A DNA stretch of 64,000 bases from Annulohypoxylon bovei var. microspora (taxonomy: Eukaryota; Ascomycota; Sordariomycetes; Xylariales; Hypoxylaceae): contig MU405229.1 of assembly GCA_022836615.1 (NCBI GenBank), forward strand, positions 124,001 to 188,000. Reading direction: 5' to 3'. The position numbers and the translations under genes were made by a program. Numbering within the stretch: the stretch's first letter is position 1; each line of letters begins with the position of its first letter. Positions 33,076-42,237 of this stretch are shown piece after piece. The notes under the pieces are model-generated. The model ran no database searches. It was given only the letters and a program-made list of their open reading frames with translations, and was not told the origin of the DNA.

Positions 33076-33660
33076 CATCCAAGGAGAATGGGTCTAAAGG
33101 GAAAAAAAAGAAAAGTTGTATGTTAGAGAGAGAAGGGTGATAAGGTTATAAATTTAATGGAAAGAAATTAAATGAACATAGTGAGCTATAGCAACAGAGG
33201 CAAGGATGATGGAGACGGTAGAAAGTATAACCGGGGGAACTTTGTTGGGGTAGTAATGAGTGGGGGAGAATGGGTAAGGGTAGAAATTAGTATAGGTCAG
33301 AGGCAAAAACAGAAATAAAATAGGTAGGTGGGGGAAAAGGGAAAGGGTTAAGTACCTAAGCAAGAATGGGCACAAGTACAAAAAGTACCAAGGGGTGGGA
33401 GTGGGTGAAGTATGATACTAAGCACCTAACCAGCTATGGGTAAGTCTTAATGAACAGTTTGGGTTGTTAGATGTATGAAAGGTATATTCAATGAAATGGA
33501 TGGATAAGGTAAGATAGGATTAGGTAGCTGGGTGTTGTGATAAAACATGGTGAGAATAAATGTGATGAAGTAGGCAATTGTTGTTGATGAATAATGTGGG
33601 TGATAAGTATTGCGTGTCAATGGGTGGAGAAGTTGTTTTGATTAAAGGTGAAAGGCGACA
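33076..33660. other. purine-rich low-complexity DNA
   Basis: Top strand is rich in A and G. Minus frames here encode only Pro/Leu/Tyr/Thr low complexity. No gene recognised. Confidence 0.5.
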
Positions 33661-33663
33661 GTA

Positions 33664-33783
33664 GAATGGTAGGGGACGAGTGACAATATAATGGTAGAGG
33701 ACGAGTGATAATAGAATGGTAGGGGACGAGTAAATATTGAATGGTAGGGGACGAGTGGTAAAGGTGGGTAGGGGACGGGTTAT
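33664..33783. repeat. minisatellite, unit about AATGGTAGGGGACGAGTGATAATAG
   Basis: Five copies of 25-26 bp sharing GGTAGGGGACGAGT with a variable AT-rich spacer. Confidence 0.8.
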
Positions 33784-33879
33784 GGATACGGACAATTGGT
33801 TTGATGGTGTGATGGTTGTGGTGTATGATTATGGGCTCCTGTAATAGAGGTGTTGAATATGGTTGGGTTGGCGATATGT

Positions 33880-33990
33880 GATGTTGATGTTGATGTTGAT
33901 GTTGATGTTGTTGTTGATGATAGTGACTGTGGTGGGTGGTGGCGATGATAGTGCATGATGGATGATGGATGATGGATGATGGATGATGGT
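33880..33990. repeat. GATGTT and ATGATGG microsatellites
   Basis: A (GATGTT)n tract at about 33880-33918 and an (ATGGATG)n tract at about 33955-33988. Confidence 0.8.
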
Positions 33991-34085
33991 GATGATGAGT
34001 ATTGATGATGGAAGTGGGTATTGATCAAGGTTGATGATGAATGGTGTTAAAGGAGTGTGAGGGATTGGAAGTGTTATGTCAAGAC

Positions 34086-34370
34086 CAGTTACTTACTTTG
34101 GTTATAGGTTTCAAGTTGGGTGTTTTGGATGATGAGTAAAAAGAAAGATGGAAAGGAAGGAAAGATTAGGAGGAGGAAACTTTTGGTTAAATAGGAAAGG
34201 GTAAAGGCGGTGGGGGAGAAATGGATATTCAGTAGAAAGCTAGGAGACCAGTGTTGCTTACCTGTTGTTTGTCGGTCTTGGGTTGGTTGTTGAGAGAAAG
34301 ATGGGAGGAAGGAAAGATTTCGGGGTAGAATATTTTGTTTATGTAGGAAAGGTTTAGGGCGGTGGCGGCC
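34086..34370. repeat. diverged tandem duplication, about 165-bp period
   Basis: Two stretches (about 34086-34215 and 34253-34372) share AAAGATGG-(A/G)AGGAAGGAAAGATT, TAGGAAAGG and GGCGGTGG in the same order and spacing. Confidence 0.5.
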
Positions 34371-36737
34371 TGGGTGATTAGAATTGGCAGTTCCGCGCTA
34401 GTCCCAATCGAGATTGTTTTCGACTGACGGGAGAATCAATCATTCGAAAATAAATGCAGTTGTGCATATACTGCGATTGATTTTGGTTGCGGTGGTTACC
34501 AAGGGTATTTTTACACTGATCTTGATATTGCGGCTCTTTTTAGCGGATCTCGGTAGCGGTTCGACCCCTGTGACACATCAGTTAAAAATAGTCGACCAAT
34601 AAAAACCCCTGTCAATTCCCAAAACGGAATTAAATCAACCAATACGGTACGTACTTTTCAATTTTACCTCCAGCCAATTATATACCTTTTTACATCCCTT
34701 TATCAGTTAATTATTTGACTCGTCTAAATTCTAATTGGTTAGAATTTAAGTTCACCATGTACCTAAGTATTTAAATCATACATGTACTTTAGCACCACGT
34801 TTCCCTGGTGGTAACATCGTGTAAAATTGCCTAACGCTCCACCTTTTTACTGATTCGATATTGCTTGACCAATTAGACTTTTTTAAATCATTTGTATTTA
34901 CATAGGTACTCAGCTTTTTTATTTATTTACAGGCCCATTCAAAAATGATCCTCAGGGACTGATTTACTGCGGTACGGGTTTTAATCCGGGTACCTGGATT
35001 AGGTAGGTACACAATTCACAGGCTATCCATCCCATCGGAAAAGGTCCAAGCACCTTTCAACGGACCAAGCTTTGTGGGTCTAGGGAAGCTTATTTTATCT
35101 ACCTCGTACTACCTAGTAGATACCTGTCACGGTTTATCCACCTACCTACCACTTTCTTAGGTACCTAGTAATGATGTTTTGAGAGTAGAAACTTTCCTAG
35201 AGAACAATTTCCCGTTTTCGCCGTACAAATTTTAACTACTAGTTAGGACCAAAATAATTGAAGCACCGTTTCCTGGAGCTCGTTTAGTCATCTAGTACTT
35301 AGATGTACTGTACTTCACACAGATTAATTAGAAGTGCAACAGTACTAGTCAAAAGGAGATATCGTGAGCTTGGTGAAGATGGGGTATAGGTCACATAAAC
35401 CGATAGAAACATAAACGGGGATGATTTTATTCTCATTATATCATAGATCTTACCTAGTCTTTGTCCTGGCTTACATAGCTGCGGTGCGAGTCCTTCATAG
35501 CCACATTAAAAATGAGGTCTTAGCAAGGTCCGTCAATAGCTTCTCCAGCTATATAGATAAAACTTGACGGCAAGATAAGGACAGGTAGTTCGAGAGCTTC
35601 CTTCTTAAGCAAATAATCACCATGTATAGCTAGAGTAGCATTTCTTAATACGTATTGCCATACATTGCACCTTCGGTAGGCTGGATGGGGAAATCTAAAG
35701 GGAAATTCCTGATGATGGCGTTAGAATAATAGCAACTGAACACGATGTTTGGAAACCGATGTCACTTAGTTAGCAGGTGTATCGATTAAAGAAACGAATT
35801 AGATACGAAAAGTTTTGGTGGGTATACACCTATCACATTGCCAATTTCCGTGGCACCTCCTAACTAGACGTTGTACTCGGAGAAGCCTTCAGATAAAGGC
35901 ATTTATCACCCTTACCACCACTGTATGCGGTAGTATTGCGTTTCAAATATTGGCACTTTTACTACTGCGCGCAAATAATTTAGGAGATGTACGAGCTCGA
36001 GACTTTAGGCTAGAGATGTCTTCACTCGACATATTAATGGAGCCGCCAGTACCTAGGTTTCCATTTATTGTCGTCACCATTGCGGCTGTCCTCGGTGGAG
36101 GAGTGGTTACCTCGACTCATCTTTTCAAATCCCGGTGGATCACTTGCTACCGGTCTAGTATCATTGCCACGAGAGCCATTTATAGGAAGACAGGCTCTCC
36201 CTAACTACATCCAACTTTGCATTGCCTAGGTCTTCTTGAGAGGTTCGTTAACGTGGGCCTTATTTACTATATACGCCGATATACTGTCACCAGGAGATGA
36301 TGCCGTCAGGTCTTCATTGGCTGACTCGTTAGTTTAACTAAGGAAAAGCCCAAGTAGAAAGAGTGGAAAGCTACTTCTAAATATAGGTGGCGCCAGGGTT
36401 AAGATAGTGGCGTGTGGGTATTTAGGTGTCGTATAGACTGTGGGGATCTTCATCTATTAATCAACACTCGATTTCACACTTTCTTATATATCAAGTAGCA
36501 GTCTCGGTGAATGCAGAGTCTAGGATGTTGTCTTCGTGGGAAGCCTCGAGAAAGAGGAGTCTGTGCTAATGTTTGATAAGCTGCGAAAGTAAAATCTGGG
36601 CGAAGGTTTGAACAATTAATATGAAGTTACGTTGGTGTCTTGATATTATCACTCGGTTTGATGCAATTATTGGGCTTCGTATTCGAATAGAGAAATGTCA
36701 CGGGGCTTTGGCGAGTCATTAAACATGATGGAAGAGT
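34371..36737. other. AT-rich intergenic
   Basis: No gene I can support. A 129-codon plus frame at 35815-36204 starts at GTG, contains two hydrophobic stretches and has no family resemblance. TAGGTACC tracts occur near 34985-35010 and 35125-35170. Confidence 0.45.
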
Positions 36738-37796
36738 TCAATCTGGCTTATATTGACGCGCTGCTTCTATTCTTCTATTATGGCGACTCGAATAACTAGG
36801 TCGATATGAATCGCCTGTGTATCGTTTTCGCCTGTCGGAGCTCTCGCCCATTACCCGTCTCCGACGTGTCGTGTCGCCTCGAAAGCCCGCGTCTTCACTT
36901 TCATCCGCAATAGACCGCTTCTTCGCTGTGGGGTACTGTACCTTGCGGTCCCAGGCCTCTAATGACCAAGGGCTGCGCAGGAAATTCTTGAGCTCGTGTA
37001 GAAGTAGCTTGGTATGATCGCGACCTAGAAAATCCTTCAGCATCTCCTCCGCCTGCCCCTGGCTTCCCTGAATATCAACTGTTTTCAAAATTGCGACTAT
37101 ATATTCGAGCAGGAACTCGGCATTGTTCGCGCGTCTTCTCGTCATAGTATCGTCGCTGGCTTGTGCGGTGGGTGGAGTGCGAAGAAATTCGAAGACTTGT
37201 AGTTCCCTCCTCAGCCATGTTCGTGCCCTCGATACCATCTCAGGATCAGACTCGAACACCTGCGGGGTCAAGTCTCGATAGCCTGATCTTAGGTTGGATC
37301 CTACATGTAGAGAATAGATTTGGTTCCGATAGATATCTTGGCGACGGAGGATAGCTTCATCAACAGTCAACCGTCGAGGAGGGGCTTCTTCGTATCGTCG
37401 GCGGTTTAGTCTAGGTACGGTATTTCGCGCTAGATACGGCTGAGATTGTGATTGCGCGGGCTGTTGCGCGGGCTCCTTCGGGCGAGGGACTAGGTACACT
37501 CTGCTCTTCGCGTCTGGCTTATCATTTTCGAAGTCGTACCAGACCTCGTCAACATTGCTCTTGCAGAGCGGACATTTCGTTTGCTGCTCGAGCCAGCTAA
37601 GGAGGCAAATATAGTCAAAGTTTCGATGACTGCAAGGCCTCGCCTCGCCAACCTCGGTGATATTATCGAGGCAGATAACGCAGCATGTTTCGTTCGGGTT
37701 GTCGGATTCCGCCTGGTTTCTCGATGATGCGACTTCTACTAGTGTATTCTGGAGAATTTTTGATTGTATATCGGTTGTATCCGAGTCTGCGTCCAT
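36738..37796 (-). CDS. RING-finger protein, Topors-like E3 ubiquitin ligase
   Basis: Single exon, 352 residues, probably a nuclear E3 ligase. The RING (about 39-78) reads C39-V-I-C42, C55-S-H57, D61, C64 and C75-P-L-C78. Asp stands where the fifth zinc ligand (C or H) is usual; I recall F-D-(F/Y)-x-C-L-x-S-W-L as the form in the fungal family. Downstream are RRQDIYRNQIYSLHVGSN, RARTWLRRELQVFEFL and a second helical region ending LLLHELKNFLRSPWSLEAWDRKVQY, matching the Topors/Dip-type arrangement of RING followed by a helical domain. The tail is Arg/Ser-rich (TTRRRRVMGESSDRRKRY), suggesting nucleic-acid or nuclear association. The ATG at 37794-37796 is used; the upstream frame begins only at TTG. 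It diverges from SLD2 with 438 bp between starts. Confidence 0.82.
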   Translation of the reverse strand: MDADSDTTDIQSKILQNTLVEVASSRNQAESDNPNETCCVICLDNITEVGEARPCSHRNFDYICLLSWLEQQTKCPLCKSNVDEVWYDFENDKPDAKSRVYLVPRPKEPAQQPAQSQSQPYLARNTVPRLNRRRYEEAPPRRLTVDEAILRRQDIYRNQIYSLHVGSNLRSGYRDLTPQVFESDPEMVSRARTWLRRELQVFEFLRTPPTAQASDDTMTRRRANNAEFLLEYIVAILKTVDIQGSQGQAEEMLKDFLGRDHTKLLLHELKNFLRSPWSLEAWDRKVQYPTAKKRSIADESEDAGFRGDTTRRRRVMGESSDRRKRYTGDSYRPSYSSRHNRRIEAARQYKPD

Positions 37797-38029
37797 ATAG
37801 GTAAGGAGTGGCGACAAAACCAAAAACAAGAGCCGCGGAGGATTGTAAGAAATTGATGTTTTGTCGAAGATAAAGGCAATTAATATTTAATCGGGAGAAA
37901 ATGGCTAGGATAGTGAGGGTACGTAGGTACAAAGACCTGTAGTAGTAGCGCTGACGTAATGAGCTTTTGGGGGGAAGCTCCACTGACTTCCTAGGAAGTT
38001 ATGTGCCCCACTACATACGGTGCGCTAAT

Positions 38030-38078
38030 TCGTACCGCGTCGCGTATCAATTAAACTTGTCGCGGTCACCTCGCGACA
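38030..38078. promoter_or_regulatory. cluster of four CGCG cores upstream of SLD2
   Basis: CGCG occurs at 38036, 38041, 38061 and 38072 within the 438-bp divergent promoter, about 160-200 bp before the SLD2 ATG. MBF-type G1/S regulators bind ACGCGT-like sites with a CGCG core, and SLD2 is a replication gene, so this could be a cell-cycle element. No exact ACGCGT is present. Confidence 0.3.
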
Positions 38079-38234
38079 TACTGTCATTGTTCATCAATGC
38101 AAGACTGAGTAACATTACGGATACAACCAAACCAAAGCCTATCTTAAAATTAAACAATTCAATCTTCAACTGCACTTCCATTATCATTCGCGTCATTCAC
38201 GTTCAAGGTCGCACGTCGTATTTCGCAAATCACG

Positions 38235-39760
38235 ATGAACGAAAGTGAAAGACAGAAATATGAGGAGCAGTCCAAGCAATTGCGTGCTGATCTAAAGCGA
38301 TTCGAAGCTGACTGGGCAAGTCGTAATGGCGGATCAAAGCCACGTCGCGAGGATATCAAGCAGAATCCAGATATAGGTAATTACTAACACTGGCATAAAA
38401 ACAGATGTCCACCTTCAATTAAAAGAGCTAACGAATATAATTATTAGCTCAAAAGTATAAGAAGTACAACCAGGTTCGAGACATCATCGCTGGAAAGGTT
38501 CAACCTCTGGATCCGAAGATCAACGAAGCAACATCATTCCGGAAGCGCGAGCCGGAAGAGAGCCTTGTAGAGACACCTTCAAAACGGTCCAGGCCTGTTG
38601 AGACACCCTCTCAGATACGACAGCGAATCATAGATCCAGAATTATTCGAGACGCCGTCAACGCGGAAACTATTCAGCCCTGCTGTACCTACTTCAATTGG
38701 ACCTACCCCGCAGAGAGATGGGCGAATCCTAGGTTTATTTGATCTTATGGACGAGAATGAGGAGAATACGCCATCCAAATGCCCGCCTAGCGGATCTGTG
38801 CGGGATGGCAAGGTTCACGCTACTCCTAGCAAGACAACTAGTCAGATGGGAAATATCGGTGCTATACAACTAAGCCGAACCCCAACGTCTTCCGGTAAGC
38901 GCGGTGTGCTTTTTAAGACACCCTCGAAGCGACAAGGAGACAACACGGCTCTAGGCAGGACACCAACCTCAGTCAGCAAGTTACAGCTGTCTACTCCATC
39001 CTTCCTCAGAAGGGTTCCCCTTGCCGCAGTTGACGAGAACGGCGATTATATATCCCCTGCTCCCCTGCGCCTACCCCGCAAGCCACTAGGCCGTGGTCTG
39101 AGCAGCGTGGTAGCTAGTCTACGGAAACTAGAGGAAGAGGCTCTCGACGAGGACCTTGAAGCCTTGCACGAGATGGAGAACGGCGTGGATCCGTCCAACA
39201 CTGCGAAACCTACGAAATCTACGAAGCCAGATGAGGCTATTCTTGAGCCCGACAGCCAGGCGCAGCAACTTCTCGGTGGATTCGATGATGAAGGTCTCTA
39301 CGATAGTGCGCCGGAAGACAACTTGGGCCGTGATGGACAGCCACTGCGGGTCTATAAGAAGAAGGGGCAGAAGCGTACTACGCGACGATCGAACATGAGA
39401 CCAACTCGGAGCAAGCGGCCACAGAAGTCTACGGAGCAACACCCAGACCCCGATGCCGAGGAAGATGTCGTACCCGAGACACAGGTCGACGCTACGAAGG
39501 TTGACCATGAACAGCCACTGGATTTTGGATCCGACTCGGAGTTCGATGCTGTGGGAGAGGAAGACGAGGAAGACGTAGAACCTATGGAGAAGAAGAGCCA
39601 GGCTGGGAAGACCAAGAAAGCAGACAAGAAGGAGGGCACGGTACGAAAGGCGGCAAGGAAGGTCAACGAACTAGCTCACGCGAACTTCAAGAGGCTGAAG
39701 TTGAGGAATAACGGAGCGAAGGGACCAGCGGCTGGAAGTAGATTCCGGCGCCGCAGATGA
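38235..39760 (+). CDS. sld2: DNA replication regulator Sld2
   Basis: Exons 38235-38376 and 38448-39760 join over a 71-bp intron (GTAATT...ATTAG) into 484 residues. The N-terminus LKRFEADWASRNGGSKPRREDIKQNPDIAQKYKKYNQVRDII is the conserved Sld2/Drc1 (RecQL4 N-terminal) motif and spans the splice junction. A long disordered region carries many S/T-P sites in TPSK/TPS(T/Q)-type contexts (ETPSKR, ETPSTRK, NTPSK, ATPSK, KTPSKR, STPSF), fitting regulation by CDK. The C-terminus is highly basic (KKADKKEG, FKRLKLRNN, RFRRRR). In yeast, CDK-phosphorylated Sld2 binds Dpb11 and brings GINS and polymerase epsilon to origins. The start ATG at 38235 begins the conserved motif directly. Divergent partner: the Topors-like RING gene. 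Confidence 0.92.
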
Positions 39761-40948
39761 GACGTGATTAGAACAATATCATGGCAGTAGAAGTGCAAGA
39801 GCTTGTTATAACTAGCCTTTGTTGCACGTATGCTACGCAGAGTTTCTAAGTCCATAGGATGCATAACTAGACTCTAAATTAGACGTGGTTAAACGGGATT
39901 TCGAAGTAATGGGCTCTCGAGAGACTGTACATGGCGTGGGTTCTAAGTACCTAGCCCGATCTTGGTATTGACCCCACGTAGTCTCCCTCGAATCTACACT
40001 AGAATCCCGTTGAACGGTTTAACCTTTGAGTCCTTCTGCCTAGAAAGAGGGGGCGATGCAGGCAGCCAACGAAACCATCAGCAGTTTCATGCAGTACAAC
40101 CACACTTAGACCGGGGTAGACCGGGGTAGAATCCAATGATCCCTGTATAAAAATGCATTGGAGCTTTTTACGGACCGCAGCAAAAGGAAATGGACCAAAA
40201 ACGGCTGTATCGGGTAATCTTCGGGGCCTTTTGTAACTCTTGCTAGTTAAAGCGCGGTATCCCTTTTGGGGATATGTCGGATAAACCATTAGACCAAAAG
40301 GAAGGTATTAATTATGAAATCATAATCTTATCTTATATCTGACAGGATACAGGCGAATGTTTATGTTAGCTGGTATTAATATACGGCGTTTTTAAGCTAG
40401 ATAATTCATTTGAAGCTAACATTTATGACGGACCATATACAATTTTTGAAAGAACGAAATGTCATTTTCGAGCAAATATATTCAAAGTTAATATAATTAT
40501 CCATGAAGTGGACATAATACAGAAAGTAGCTACTGTCTTCTATGAGACTTAATTAAGTCAGGTAAAAGTCTTCCAAAAAAACAAATAATTATGCATTTAT
40601 TCGTAACACATAATCCAAGGTTAAAGTGTTAATGAGTAGGTAGTTATACGTTAACTACTATAGACCTAAGCAATGAATGAATGTGTTGATGACATGATAT
40701 ATCCTTGACAACATAAATCCATAACTGCTTCTTCATGCCATGTCACCTTGTAATATCCCATCCCTACTTCTAAAAGTGTTCATCCAACAGCAGTAGATAT
40801 ATATATTATAGGAAATGATCGGCATCCCATCAACTATTCCCACAGCGACAGCATGTAAGGTGAGAAGAGGTTAAAAGTTAGGCCGGACTCGATGACTATG
40901 TCATAGCATAACTACACATAGTTACCCATGTATAGTGTTGGCAACAAC
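39761..40948. other. intergenic
   Basis: AT-rich beyond about 40300. GACCGGGGTA is repeated twice at about 40110-40130. A minus tRNA-like patch near 40220-40290 does not fold. No gene. Confidence 0.5.
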
Positions 40949-41239
40949 TCATTTCTTGTCATCAAACTGAGCCCCGAAGCCAAGCAGATCGACATCGAGA
41001 TTGTATTTATCGTTGTGGGTTGTCGCGGAACCGCCAGTATGACTTGACACGTCCGGGGGCTGAGGTACCGGTGAGCCGCGGTGGGTCTTCGTACTATCAT
41101 TGTCTTTGCTCGATCTGTTGCGTCTCCGGCTACTATTCTCTAAGTATTAGGACTAGTTTATGATGAAGTAGAATATCCACTCAAGCAATGGAACTTACGA
41201 CTTGGTGTTCTGGTCCTTGGGGTAGGAGTTGTCAGGCAT
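40949..41239 (-). CDS. small hydrophilic protein, two exons
   Basis: Exons 41199-41239 and 40949-41132 join into 74 residues that would be missed without splicing: MPDNSYPKDQNTK, then SSRRRNRSSKDNDSTKTH, HRGSPVPQPPDVSSH and DKYNLDVDLLGFGAQFDDKK. The 66-bp intron has GTAAGT and an AATAG|TAG acceptor, so a one-codon alternative acceptor (NAGNAG) is possible. The composition is basic and disordered with a hydrophobic-acidic end (YNLDVDLLGFG) that could be a short binding motif. I do not recognise the family. Coding support is the clean splice signals and preserved frame; length is against it. Confidence 0.5.
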
Positions 41240-42237
41240 CTTGTATCAACTACTGTGTCTTATAGTAGCCTTGACCTAAACTGATGAAAGATGATGTTGT
41301 AATAGATAATCAGAAGCTAAAAAGAAGACCTGGTGTGCCCGAGGATGTTTTGTGATGGATGATAGTGATATACAAAGAGTAAGTGGTTTATATTCTGTGA
41401 AAAAACCAAGAGGCACTTATATAAGTGAATTTGTAGAGTGGCAGAGGTCGGAGTGCTCTAGTTAGTAATGGACTGTATAGATTGAAGAGTAGAGAGAAGA
41501 AAGGAGGAAAAATTAGAATAAAAACGAGCTGGGTATTTATCTACAGGAAACCATGCCTGGTTTCGTCCTTCTGAGTTGCCCGACATCAAGAGCCTCTGAG
41601 AAATTGGCTTCTGGTTCTTTACCGAGAAGCGAACTTCGTCCATGCCCACATGATAGCTTAGCAAGAATAGACATATGATACTACACATCCAGCACTTCAC
41701 TCCATGTAATTGGACTGCTCCTCGTATCTCAAGCGATGATTTGCTATTCCCTATTTGTGCTCTGGATAGATCAAATACAGTACTTGGTACAAGTACATAG
41801 ATGACGCAATATATGACTTCTAATTGGCCATTCTCGTTTTGTAAATTTATTAATACAGCCTCGTCCAGGGTGTCTAGACCGACGTGCATATGTAATGTTG
41901 TGTAACAGTGCCCTTTTGATACATGTATTGGCCAGTCTCTATTTGTTACGGTACGTACCCATTCTCCGTAGACCGGTGTGAGCACTGACTGGCTACTCCC
42001 CTTTTGTTCCCCCTTAAAATGCCGCATTAAGTGTGCCGAGGGTTGCCTGAGTACCTAAGCACTTAGTTCGCCTTACTCCGATGCGGCCCTATTATAAATA
42101 ATGTAGGCAATACTACTTCGTGCGGAGTAAAACTTTCTCATCTTTCGCAACTGCGTTTCTATCGCTTGACACCTCGGTACCGCTATTAGTAATATAGCAA
42201 GACGCTTAATTGAAATATTTTTCTATATTAAGGTATT
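41240..42237. other. intergenic, with possible hypothetical frame
   Basis: Contains an uninterrupted 189-codon minus frame (listed separately) and otherwise AT-rich DNA ahead of the Clr5 gene. Confidence 0.4.
41458..42027 (-). CDS. possible hypothetical protein (189 codons)
   Basis: An ATG-started frame of 189 codons (start 42025-42027) without recognisable family. It shows a hydrophobic stretch (CSIICLFLLSYHVG) and no signal peptide. Such a length can arise by chance a few times per window, and composition does not differ from intergenic DNA. Kept only as a candidate. Confidence 0.22.
   Translation of the reverse strand: MRHFKGEQKGSSQSVLTPVYGEWVRTVTNRDWPIHVSKGHCYTTLHMHVGLDTLDEAVLINLQNENGQLEVIYCVIYVLVPSTVFDLSRAQIGNSKSSLEIRGAVQLHGVKCWMCSIICLFLLSYHVGMDEVRFSVKNQKPISQRLLMSGNSEGRNQAWFPVDKYPARFYSNFSSFLLSTLQSIQSITN

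Noticed and set aside
32386..33082. Overlapping minus frames of 117 and 129 codons
   Set aside because: Built from 18-bp and 80-bp tandem repeats; the 80-bp unit breaks frame and no conserved motif exists.
35815..36204. 129-codon plus frame with two hydrophobic stretches
   Set aside because: GTG start, AT-rich intergenic composition and no motif.
40220..40290. tRNA-like sequence (TCTAATGGTTTAT) on the minus strand
   Set aside because: No box B at the right distance and no cloverleaf.
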